Below, piece after piece: positions 49,312-60,124 of a DNA stretch of 64,000 bases. Position numbers and translations under genes: made by a program. The notes beneath the pieces were generated by a model. It had not been told where the DNA came from. It searched no databases and was given only the letters and a program-made list of their open reading frames with translations. Each line of letters opens with the position of its first letter. Positions within the stretch are counted from its first letter, which is position 1. The stretch covers positions 15,948,689 to 16,012,688 of the forward strand of contig OZ023180.1 in assembly GCA_963995505.1 (NCBI GenBank). Reading direction: 5' to 3'. This stretch comes from Hypericum androsaemum. Lineage: Eukaryota > Streptophyta > Magnoliopsida > Malpighiales > Hypericaceae.

Positions 49312-49525
49312 AGAGACATGTGACATTTTTTTATACCACTTGGTATCCGAATACTCATTATACTGATTAATACATGTTCGAGTCGGATATAACTTTTTAA
49401 AGATGACAAAATTTTCTAAAAAAGTATGTAACACGTCTGTGTGCTCATGGCTCAGATTCGAGATATTTAGTTAATCTAAAACAACTCTGCATTGATTAAG
49501 TATTTGTTGGTAGACACCCGTGACA
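49312..49525 (-). mobile_element. SINE-like element (185 bp)
   Basis: The element is 49326-49510. Read on minus it begins CCAACAAATACTTAATCAAT, contains ATCTCGAATCTGAGCC (B-box-like) and ends CGGATACCAAGTGG with an A-run. Flanks AGAGACATGTGACA and TAGACACCCGTGACA look like a diverged target duplication. Same family as 41827-42004. Confidence 0.65.
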
Positions 49526-51425
49526 TGGCTATGGATTGGGTACGGAATGCCCAGATTTCGAACAGTTCTAAGCACAATCTTTTGCGTCCTGGGAATTTTC
49601 GAAGTGTTGGTTTTCACCAACTATTTCTACAATCATTAGCTTCAATTTTTTCCTGAAAATAGAAAGATAAATCATGTACAAATCTCTACCGTATTTTTGA
49701 CAGGTCCAAGTCAAACAACCAGCTTTTACGCGCATTGGTAATACTCTTACAAGTTACAATTTCTTTTCTGAAGGAGGTAATACTCTTACAATGTGACGTA
49801 TATTAGATTCGCATTATGGATTTTTTAACTAATCAATAAATTGACTGAGCATACGTCATATTGACTAGCACCCCAAACTCAGTATAGGAGCGGTTATGCG
49901 AGATTGTGAAATCTCCAAAATCGAGCAATAATTCAAGACGAGAGCTGTAACCACAAACTTGTTTTATATTTCATCATCTTTCGAACACGAAAAAAATAAA
50001 ATAAGGATTTACATTGTGATTGGCTGTCTATAGTCAACAAAATCTAGCTCTCCCACCTGGAAAATCCAAATTATTTGAATTCTTGCAATTTCCAGCTCCG
50101 AAATAGGGTTAAATGGGATACAGGTATTGGTTGAACAACTTTTTGAGAAAGAGCAACAACGGAATCGGAAAGCATTTATGCACTTTTTGGGGATTGTATT
50201 TGACTTGTTGCTCGTCAATCAATAAAACCGATCCTGTTGGTCTGCTGTAGTGTAGGTATAGTGTAAAACTAAAAAGGGGTCAAGACATTATAGTGCCGTG
50301 ATTGGCGCACATTATAAATTAAAATAAATATACCAATTGTATTAACTAATTTAAGTTTAAATCGGTTATAAATTTTTAAAATATGATAAATGCTTCCAAA
50401 TAAATATTTTACATTCGAGGGATTCAACTTGAGATCTTTTAGTAAAATTAAAACAAAATTATCTTAGTGTCGGTGGTTGGTGAGTGATCTTTCTCTACTC
50501 TCCGTTACATCAAATCGATTGATTCCCATAAAGTAAATTACGCGTATTCTTATAATGTGTTACAACTTACAAGCAACATTTTATATTATTATTATTTTGT
50601 CCCAATTAACCCCCCTTAAAATCAGCAGGAAACTGTGTTGTAGGCCCACTCCAAGCCGTAACGGCCTCATCCTACGTGTTTGCATCTGGGCTACAATAAA
50701 GGAGAAAAACATAATGCATGGGTCAATTACTATCTCCTTATATGAATAATTATTTTTAATAGCGAAGAATTCCAACAAAAACTCGTGAACTCCTCTCATG
50801 AAGTCAGGTCAATTGAACACTCAAGGTTTGTTGGAAGATGTATATAAATAAACATCATATATACAGTCTCCCAACGAATAAACATTTCACATAAATTGAA
50901 CAGAAATTCCTAAATGAATCACTTAAGCAGGGCCCACGTGACAAGGTGAAAAAGGGTGAAAGGGGGAGAGAGAGAGAGAGCACCCAATGGAGATAGTACA
51001 AAATGATTCATATTTTTTGCTATTTTTTTACATGAACAAATTAATTCAAATTTGAGCAAATTTTGAAATATTTTAAAGTATTTTTTAAAATTATTTTAAA
51101 ATATTTTATTTTTCAGATTCGAATTTGGATTCTCTTAATTTATTATTGTAGAATAAGTTAAAGTTAAAGTTAATTGCCAATCGGCGAAAGAGGATTCACG
51201 TTTGCCGTTGGTATTGTTGGGTTTGGTTAAAATGGAACCTAACCGCTAACCACTGACTTCATTAACCAAACCCAAAAGTATCCAATAGGAAAATGGTTTC
51301 GGTTAATTAACGGCGTCACAAACGCTCGTTAAAACACTGTTTTCTCCACGTAGACATAAAGAGACAGACAGAAAAAAAAGAAGGAAAAAGAAATAGGAAG
51401 GGGCACATTTCGTTTTTCGGGTCTC
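49526..51425. other. Spacer and pectate lyase promoter
   Basis: No gene. A further degenerate SINE-like piece (minus) lies at about 50330-50480, with a TCAAGTTGAATCCC box. A short GA tract lies at about 50965-50979. Confidence 0.45.
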
Positions 51426-51432
51426 TATAAAG
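51426..51432 (+). promoter_or_regulatory. TATA box of the pectate lyase gene
   Basis: TATAAAG 223 bp upstream of the start codon (end of box to ATG), followed by a CT-rich leader with a (CT)n run near 51500-51513. Confidence 0.6.
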
Positions 51433-51654
51433 AGAGTGCCGTTTTGTTGCAGCTGCTCTACTCTGCTCCGCCTCTCCCTTTGTCTCCTCTTACCTTCTCT
51501 CTCTCTCTCTCTCTGTCCTGTGTTTGGTGTCTTTAACAGAGAGACAAGGGAGGCGGAGAGAGAACGAACAACACAAAAGAGATACAACACAAACACGACT
51601 CCGACCTTGTTATATAAAGAGGCGAGGCGAGGCGAGGCGAAGAGGGAAACAGAA

Positions 51655-53028
51655 ATGGAGACCACCACAATGCCTGTTGCTCCGAGGTGGGCCCGGGCCT
51701 CAGCCGCTGCGGCCGTGCTCCTCCTCCTCGTCGTTGTAGGCACGATGGCCACTGTACGTAACGACGCCGTCTCCGGTCTCATGAGGTAAACAGAAATAGC
51801 TCATGGATTAGTTAGTTAATTAGCTTATTTATGCCAGTAGCTACAATGTGGGTAAATTAAAGAGGTTAATTTTTTTATTTTACTTTTCTGGTACCTAATA
51901 AATCACTTGTTGGATCATTTACAGTTACTTTTTCTTTTCCTCCTCTGTTCTTTTCATTTGTTCTGTTTTCTCCCAAACACAGTAGCGCTGAAAGTGATAT
52001 TTCGTACACTTGGAAATAAATAATTAAACAGTTAAATCCGCCACATTTTTAATTTATGTTTTATGTGCCCTTTTATATCTTTCACATGCATTTTCATTTT
52101 GGTGATTTCTTTTTTATTTGTAAATTTGATTATAGGAATGTGGGAACAGAGCATTTACAGAGCTCAAGGAACTCGTCAATGGACGCCATCAGGTAATTAA
52201 AGAGTGAAAATAAATGTTTTACTGTTTTGTCTGATGGGCCCACCGCGAATCATCCGAACCGTTAACTGTTCCGTCGGGGAGACGTCTCATTCAGTTACTA
52301 ACCGTTGGATGTCAGATCTTCATAGGAATCTTGGCCGTCGAGATCTGGTCCGATCCCCAGATCTAGACCGTTTATTCTTGGGGGCCCACTTTGGATTCCA
52401 TCTCTCCTCCCTAACCATAGTAACTCCCTTTCACCAACTTCCCAAACTACCCCGACTGAATAGCCAAACATATTCGCCTCCTCAGGGGCATTTCCGCCAT
52501 TTTATCCAAATACACGCCCGCACCGACAATTCGCCTCGTCAGTTAAATTCCTAAATCCCAACAGTTTTTACTGCCCCCGAGTAGTAATAATAATAACTCC
52601 TCCTAAAAAAAGGTAGTAATAATAACTTGCACGGTGTCGACACGTGTCCTAAACAGCGCCATGCATTTCCCCGTATAAGAGTTTCATTATTTTCTGGATC
52701 GAAAATAAGAATGTCGTTTTTTTTGTAGTGGCAAGAATGTCATTTCCCACTCAATAATACTTAGAATGCCATGTGGACCACACCGAGCATCTCATTTTAA
52801 TTAATCCATAAACTAACGTATAATTCCGTTTTTGCCCCCAGCTACTATGACCAGAGAGCCGATGAATTAAGCAAGCACGCGGTGGAGGACCCCGAAGAGG
52901 TTGTTTCCCAAGTCCATATGTACGTTTCTTGCCTCTCCCTTTAATTATGTTTATTACTTAAGTTTAAAATTATTCGAATTTTGATATATAATCGAATTTT
53001 TATGACATTTATAACTAATAATACGGTA

Positions 53029-53076
<48 letters not shown>

Positions 53077-55980
53077 AAATGTGACTAATAGAGTGGGCGT
53101 AGATTTGTTGGATAGGTTAGTTGGTTTTGCAAGGTCGCTAGCAATAATTAAATCGTTGGGTCGATATTTATTGTTACCGAGCCAACCGGTCCACCACCCA
53201 TCACCATTTTTTCCCTTAAGTACCCTTTCTGTTATGCTTGACATTAATTGGCCGCTGCCTTTTGGTAACACGTTATTTTACGGTATTGCCCTCGTACCTT
53301 TATTACGGAATTCTCCTCATACGATAAAGTAGGGGAAAGGGGAGGGTGAGGTCATTAATGAGCCCTCACGTGTTCATTCCCTGAATAAATATTTCGCCAC
53401 TCTGCCTCTCAACTAAGGACGGTGGTACTTTAAGCTTAACCAAAGATAAAATTCGTATTTATTTTGATATTTAAAATTGAATATTATTAAATCATATGTG
53501 TGAGTGATCTGATTTTTCCAACAGTGGTTAGTATATTTTTTAGGGAATAACGGTTATCTAAAGTGGGGATAGGAAACCCACATGGGTTTGGTTTTTCTTG
53601 ACTTAGGGAAAGATTGTCCGGTTCCTACAATTCCCAACTGATGCCCGTTGCAAAATCTGATATTTATTCCCTCGTGATAGGTACTGACTATTTGGGTAGC
53701 GAGGAATTTCTCTAATCCATAGTTGATTAAGCTAAATGTGACATGAAATTGCCAATTTCAAGCACCCTAAGGCTTATTTAAGTGTGGTTTTTTTTTAATG
53801 ATAAATTCTGCATGTAATTGGACTATTTATTGGGTATGCGAGTTTGTACCTGATGTGACGGATTGGCTTTTTTATTTTCTGGGTTTGGATCTGGATCCGC
53901 CCGAGGACAAAAGTAACGTACATAAGCTTGCCCTCTCTGGGGATTTCGCATACAATAAGATAAAATACCAAAACCAAGGTAAGAGGACCTACTGGTCCTC
54001 ACAAGGAGACAAGGTGTTTTGCTTCTTGTCCGTCCCTGTTGCCAGACATTACACCCTTCCTGTATGTCCGATGTGGTTTTTTAGTAGATTATAGTTAAAA
54101 AATGATATGTCCAGATGCTAAGCCTACTAGTTGATGTCCCACCGACACAAATGGAGTAATTTAACTACTAGCAATCATTGTAACGTAATGGGTAAAATTC
54201 TGAATATTGGGTAATTGAAAACATTGGAGTAACTTATTGTGGTTAATAAGTTGGATTTGAAGGCATTTTACTGTTGGAGTAATATTGGGTAATTGAAAAC
54301 ATTGGAGTAACTTATTGTGGTTAATAAGTTGGATTTGAAGGCATTTTACTGTTGCACCAGTGGTTAAGTCTAATGGATATGATTTCTGTTTGGCAGGATG
54401 ATTACGAACAGTACAGAGAGGAGGAAGCTGGGGTACTTCTCCTGCGGAACAGGCAATCCGATCGATGATTGCTGGCGCTGCGACCGCAACTGGCTTAAAA
54501 ACCGCAAGCGCCTTGCTGACTGTGGCATTGGGTTCGGTAGAAACGCCATCGGAGGCCGCGATGGCCGCTTCTACGTGGTCACTGACCCTGGTGATGATGA
54601 CCCTGTTAACCCGAGGCCAGGCACATTGCGCCACGCGGTCATCCAGGACGAGCCCCTGTGGATCGTGTTCAAGAGGGACATGGTTATTCAGCTGAAGCAG
54701 GAGCTGATCATGAACAGCTTCAAGACCATTGATGCCCGCGGCAGCAATGTTCACATTGCCAATGGTGCCTGCATTACCATCCAGTTTGTCACCAACGTGA
54801 TCATCCACGGCCTTCACATCCATGACTGCAGGCCCACCGGCAATGCCATGGTCAGGAGCTCCCCGAGCCATTACGGGTGGAGGACGATGGCCGATGGCGA
54901 TGCCATCTCTATCTTCGGGTCAAGCCACATCTGGGTTGATCACAACTCGCTCTCTCATTGTGCCGATGGCCTGGTTGACGCGGTCATGGGTTCGACAGCC
55001 ATTACCATCTCCAACAACCATATGACACACCATAATGAGGTTAGCTTGTGTTCTAAAAGAATTGATCGCCTTTGGGATTTATCGAAGCTAACATTGCATT
55101 CTGTTGAAATCTGTTGCAGGTCATGCTTCTGGGCCACAGTGATTCTTACACAAAGGACAAGCTGATGCAGGTGACCATAGCATACAACCATTTCGGAGAG
55201 GGACTCATCCAGAGAATGCCAAGGTAACATTTAGGACAATCTCTTAATTATTAAAGCCTATGGTTCCCCCTTTTCTTGTGTCTATTTCCCCACAAAAATT
55301 CTGTCAGATATGTGGTCCACCTCCAGCATTATACAAGCTTATCCTAACGTAGCCACCACCGACACGTGCATTTCACCCTCACAATAATAAAATTCACCAA
55401 ACACAATGTTTCCTGATTTTCCCAAGTTTTAATAATTATAACCCATGTCTTAGCACGTGATTATCCGTGACATGAGCTTAACTTGCATTAATCAATTTAA
55501 ATTATTATGGATAATGCAGGTGCAGGCATGGATATTTCCATGTGGTGAACAACGACTACACTCACTGGGAGATGTATGCCATTGGTGGAAGTGCAGAACC
55601 AACCATCAACAGTCAGGGAAACAGATACAATGCCCCTGCCAACCCTTTTGCCAAGGAGGTAAATAAATTAGCTGCACAAGTTGATTGTCCTAGATCGCGG
55701 AGGTTCGCGTTCGTTGACTCGTCCTGATATCTATCTGATCATTAACCACTTCGAACAGGTGACGAAGAGGGTCGAAACGGCTGCAAGCCAGTGGAGGGGC
55801 TGGAACTGGAGATCAGAGGGAGACATGCTACTGAACGGCGCTTACTTCACCCCGTCCGGAGCAGGGGCCTCGGCTAGCTATGCTCGTGCCTCCAGCTTGG
55901 GCGCCAAGTCCTCTGCCATGGTTGGAGCAATGACCTCCGGTGCCGGTCCTCTCGGCTGCCGCGGGGGCAGGCAGTGCTAG
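51655..55980 (+). CDS. Pectate lyase (PL1 family, secreted)
   Basis: Cleaves de-esterified homogalacturonan in the cell wall by beta-elimination, using Ca2+. Seven exons: 51655-51785, 52136-52192, 52842-52919, 54397-55039, 55120-55223, 55520-55658, 55759-55980. GT-AG borders and phases agree, giving 457 residues. Residues 16-32 form a strongly hydrophobic secretion signal after a short basic start. The middle holds the pectate lyase N-terminal cysteine region (CWRCDRNW), then the parallel beta-helix core with [20 protein letters not shown] (268-287, Ca2+-binding Asp residues) and the catalytic RMPRCR motif (Arg335, Pro337, Arg340). The C-terminus ends [11 protein letters not shown]. Start chosen because the leader follows directly and exon 1 phase fits. 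Intron 3 (1.48 kb) carries an AT repeat and a 78-bp duplication. Complete. Confidence 0.95.
52581..52627 (+). mobile_element. Micro-retroposon in pectate lyase intron 2
   Basis: GTAGTAATAATAATAACT (52581-52598) and GTAGTAATAATAACT (52613-52627) flank CCTCCTAAAAAAAG. The duplications differ by one TAA unit. Confidence 0.65.
53034..53073. repeat. (AT)n microsatellite in pectate lyase intron 3
   Basis: About 19 AT units without interruption. Confidence 0.95.
54203..54354. repeat. 78-bp tandem duplication in pectate lyase intron 3
   Basis: Two copies, 54203-54280 and 54281-54354, nearly identical. It ends about 40 bp before the exon 4 acceptor and may move the branch-point region. Confidence 0.9.
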
Positions 55981-57866
55981 TAGCTTCGGAGTCCGCATTG
56001 TCATTGTTTATTTGCATTCCCATATACTGGCAAGTGTACATTTTTTACACATTGTCAAAATCATCCATTGTCACCCTCTTCCTTACCTTCCAACCTCGGC
56101 CTGTTTCGTCTGAAAAAGAAGACAATGTCATCATCCTTGGAGCAGGTGCAGAAGCGTTGTTCATTTCTCTTTTCTTCTTCTCCTCCAATTAAATTTTTTT
56201 TTCTTTTCTTGTTACCCTTTTATCCATTTCCACTGCCCTGTTCCTTGTCTGTGTCGTCTACTTGTCAGTCTCTGGGTCATTGTCAGTATCTTCAATACTT
56301 AGGGCGGTTTGAGTCATATTATAGGAGTTAAATATCTCGTTATTTCCATTTGGTTTTTGGGTTTTTTGTGTAGCTGATACAAGCAATATTAATGGATTTG
56401 ATGTTTTGAGTAATGAGAAGAACCCTATTGTTACAGACAATTCATAGTAATATCAGCGGATGGATGTAAATCTTTTACCTCTCTATGCCAAATATTTTGT
56501 TTGCTTTATATCCGAAAATTTATTGGACTGACTAGTTTTGTTTTGTTCCGGGCAGAATGTTTAATGCCGACAAAGATCTCCTAATCCTAAAAATATTTAT
56601 TTCACTATTGTGTTTTCAATGACTCGAACTCGACATCTTTTAATTAATTTCTTTCTGCTCTTGCGTTGCTCCTTCTGCTTGGCTGGCTTTCTTTGATTTC
56701 CGATTATTGCAATTGTGCATTACTGATGCAACCACATGATGGAAAGCGTTGAACCAGCTGTTAAATAGCATCAGGGTTAAAGGGCTTTCGACATCTGTTC
56801 TTTTTGTTTCCCTTTTTATGCTAGACTGGTCGACATGAATAATGACGTTAATGAATGGCAATTAACAAGAAATTTGGGTATTGGGTGTCCACTCACCTTA
56901 AATCACGTCCAAAAGCCCACCAATGATTTTTTTGTCAAAATTATCTAACCGACTAGTTTAAATTCAAGCTCGGTAAGATTACGAAAGGAACAAATATTTG
57001 AGGAAGATTTTTTTTGTGGGGCTGCTAATGGAGGAGGAGACTAGCTAGCCAAGTATGCATTTTCCAGCTGATAGTGTCACATTCCAGGTTAAAAAATAGA
57101 ATAGGATGAACTTTACCATATTTGTTTTGGTAATTCCGTATAGGAGCACCAAGAATAACAAATACATACTTTTCCTGCTATAGGAATTTGCAACTTTATT
57201 AACAATGTGAATTCTCGCTAATCAAGTGGGTTTAAAACCAAGGTAAATCAACTAATAAGAAATTGTTCTACCTACCACAGATATCAAATTCATAGAACAT
57301 CCGTATTAAGATTCGGTAAGAAAAACTTAATCGCTTATTGGTCCAATCCAATTCGAACATAAATTAGTTGATAAAATATTATTTTAAACGAATGGGTCTA
57401 AACCAAGATCCACCTCAGTATTTTTTTTTGTGAGATTTAAATTGTTTTCACAATTTTGGATCTTAGATGGTCATGGGATTCGATCCTACCACCTTATATT
57501 TAAGGACTGCCACCACCGTATCCATCAGACCATACATGAGTTAGTATAATCGAAGGACCCACCCCAGTATATTCCGCTGCACCAACTGAATGCCAGTTTA
57601 CGCCCAACCCCTAAATGTGTGAAGCCACCATACAAATAGGCACCCAACTAGATAAAGCACAAAGCCCCTAGCCAAAGGAACAAACACCACTACAAGGGGT
57701 GTTCCTGATTTTCTTTCAACCTGTTCATTCACATGAAAGATGACCGAAGTGGGAGGGAGAGATAATTCTTGCATGTGAGGCGAGGGACCCATATGGCATG
57801 TGAGGGGGAGTTGCATGTAATAGAAAGAGAAATGGGACCAAATTAATTATCAACTTGCACATGTAA
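55981..57866. other. Pectate lyase 3' region and spacer
   Basis: The left few hundred bases are probably 3'UTR. A SINE-like fragment on minus (GATGTCGAGTTCGAGTC box) is at about 56575-56650. No gene recognised. Confidence 0.45.
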
Positions 57867-58008
57867 CAAAAGACATGTTATAACATATGAACGTTGCTGG
57901 TCTCGGAGCAGTCGCCTTCAGGCAGGCCGAGTTGAGCAGCAGCATCATCTTTCTTTTGGGACTTAACCATCTGCGGTTGTTGGTTCTCTAAATACAGATG
58001 TTTGACCC
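57867..58008 (-). pseudogene. Orphan C-terminal coding fragment, unknown
   Basis: One minus frame reads about 45 codons with a natural-looking protein end (QQGVKHLYLENQQP, then AAAQLGLPEGDCSETSNV) before a stop. GC content is higher than in the surroundings. No upstream exons are found, so this may be a gene fragment left by a transposon or deletion. Family not identified. Confidence 0.3.
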
Positions 58009-58366
58009 CTTGTTGTTTTCCCATCACAAATTGGACCCTCCCGTTGGAGTTCAATGTTGTGCTTCTAGTAAATTTTTACATCTATTATATAGAAATTCGA
58101 ATACTGAACACCGTCAATTCATTTTATGACTTGTGCCATTGGAACAAGTGACATTGTCAAGCTTTTTTCTAGTTTCAAGTGCCTTTTCTTTTCTTTGTTT
58201 CCTATTACCCCATTAGTTGGTTGGATAAATGGCACCTCAACTCTTCAAGTATGGATGAGTAAGCCCTCCATAAGTTTTGGATGGAGTTTTATATTGAACA
58301 CGATATTCAAAGTCAAGTATTGTTGGATCAATTTTAGAGATATCTTTCTGATTAGTATTTTTTTGA

Positions 58367-59590
58367 GAAAAGTACACATAAGTACTCTGTAGTTCTAGCG
58401 ATTATCACTTGGGTACCCTGTGGTTTCAAAACTGTAAAATAGGTCCAACTTATTTCAATCTTTGTCACGGACCGGTCCCGAGCTCCGGTCTGAATTTTTT
58501 TTGGGACCCAGGTTCCCGACTCAGGTTCTTTGTCACGACATCATTTTGCGGCCGACGTGGACTGCCATGTGACTTAGACTAGGCTTACTCGATGCTGACG
58601 TGGCGGTGGATAAATTACCAAATTAAAAAAAAGAAAAATACCAAAAATTAATTCAAAATCAGCTGCCAGGGGAATTGGAAGTCCAACATAATCACCAACT
58701 AGGCTACAACAACATTGTTGATGAAACGTAGCATAAAGTTTGTATAATCAAATTAGAAGACGTGCTTCCTTCTCCTCTCCCTCCCTTCTCTTCTTCCCCT
58801 TTTCTTCCCTTCTTCTCCAGATACCATGGAACCTTAAGCCCCTTCCCTGCCAGCCCTTACCCTAGCCTATACTTCTCATCCTCCGCCGTCACAACCCTAA
58901 CCTCCCCCTTCGCCCTCTTCTTACTCCTTTCCTCTGATTTCTCCCTCCTCTCGCTCCACTCCGGCGCCTCCTCCGCCAGATCGAATATCCTCATCCCTTC
59001 GAGCATGTTGATGTGGTTCCCGTTCTTCAATAGGTGGCTCGGGGATCAACAGGGCCAAGCTGTGAGCGGTTCGGAGGCGCTCGAGGCAGAACTCGGAGCC
59101 GCTAGGGTTTCGCTGGGTTGGAGGAGAGGAGTTTCATGGAGTTTGGGTATTTGATAATATCCGGAGGAGATGAGCCGGGAGGAAGAAGGAAGCTCGTCTT
59201 ATAATTTTATTATATAAATTTTATTCTGCATTTGATCATCAACAATGTTGTTGCAGCCTAGTTGGTGATGATCTCGGTCTTCCAACGGAAGACTCAGGTT
59301 CGATTCCTCTGATTTTAAGTTAATTTTTGGTATTTTCACTTTTTAAAATTTGGTACTAATTTGATAGTTTACCCACCGTCACGTTAGCATCGAGTAAGCC
59401 TAGTCTAAGCCACATGGCAGTCCACGTCGGCTGTAAAACGACACCGTTCCCCCAAAAAAAATCGGACCAGAGCTCGGGACCGGTCCGTGACAAAGATTGA
59501 AATAAATTGGACCTATTTTACGGTTTTGAAACCACAGTGTACCCAAGTGATAATCGCTAGAACTACAGAGTACTTATGTATACTTTTTTC
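58367..59590. mobile_element. Long-TIR foldback element, Pack-MULE-like, with captured sequence
   Basis: The ends 58367-58770 and 59187-59590 are inverted repeats of about 404 bp. Both begin GAAAA(AA)GTA(C/T)ACATAAGTAC and share long near-identical blocks, such as CTAGCGATTATCACTTGGGTA, CACGGACCGGTCCCGAGCTC and CACCAACTAGGCT(A/G)CAACAAC. They carry scattered differences and a few indels. The centre (58771-59186) is GC-rich and unlike the TIRs. No transposase. Long TIRs with a gene-like centre suggest a Mutator-like non-autonomous element, but the 9-bp target duplication is not clear because the flanks are T-rich. Confidence 0.75.
58771..59050 (-). pseudogene. Gene-like insert inside the TIR element
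   Basis: A minus frame reads HINMLEGMRIFDLAEEAPEW followed by an Arg/Glu/Lys-rich stretch and, after one stop, GLAGKGLKVPWYLEKKG. The composition and coherence suggest captured exon sequence. A 130-codon plus frame (58762-59154) overlaps it and looks like its Ser/Pro/Phe-rich shadow. Origin unknown. Confidence 0.4.
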
Positions 59591-60124
59591 TTTTTTTTCA
59601 TTCGTAAGATTTAATCCAAATTTTTTTTACCAACCAACTCTTTTTGGCGGACAAAGTTCTGGCTTCTAAATACATCAAATCTTCGCAAGGTCCATTGGGC
59701 CATTTGATTACTCCTACTTCCATTTCTAGGGCTTGTTTCAGCCATCTCAAGCCCGTATCAAGGACATTAGAGTGAGTCCAAGTTAGTCATCGGTCACTGC
59801 AAAGTTACTTGCTGTTTGGAGACTGCAATATGCGTTTTAAGCACGAAAAATTATCATATAATTCTCAGGTTATATCACTCTCTTCCAACATGATTGCAGG
59901 GGCGGGCACGGTACTCGATAGCGCGGTAATCCTACCGATTACAGTGAAACCCCATTGTGTTATCATACAATTTGAGAATGTCTAAAGACGATAATGGCCG
60001 GGTTTCTCTATGATCCCATGGAGTCGATAATGGCCGAGTTATAGTTACTTTGGTGATCTCTTTGCTCTAGCAACCAAAAGTAGAGATGTTCAGCCGATCT
60101 TTTTGTTCTCCTTCCTACTAAATC
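59591..60124. other. Spacer, ITPase 3' region
   Basis: No gene recognised; the right part is likely 3'UTR of the minus-strand ITPase gene. Confidence 0.45.

Noticed and set aside
51303..51789. 159- and 117-codon frames around the pectate lyase leader
   Set aside because: They extend the 5'UTR and are CT/GA-repeat driven; the true first exon is 51655-51785.
54161..54871. 236-codon open frame on the minus strand opposite pectate lyase exon 4
   Set aside because: It is a shadow of the GC-rich pectate lyase exon; the plus strand carries the family motifs and consistent splicing.
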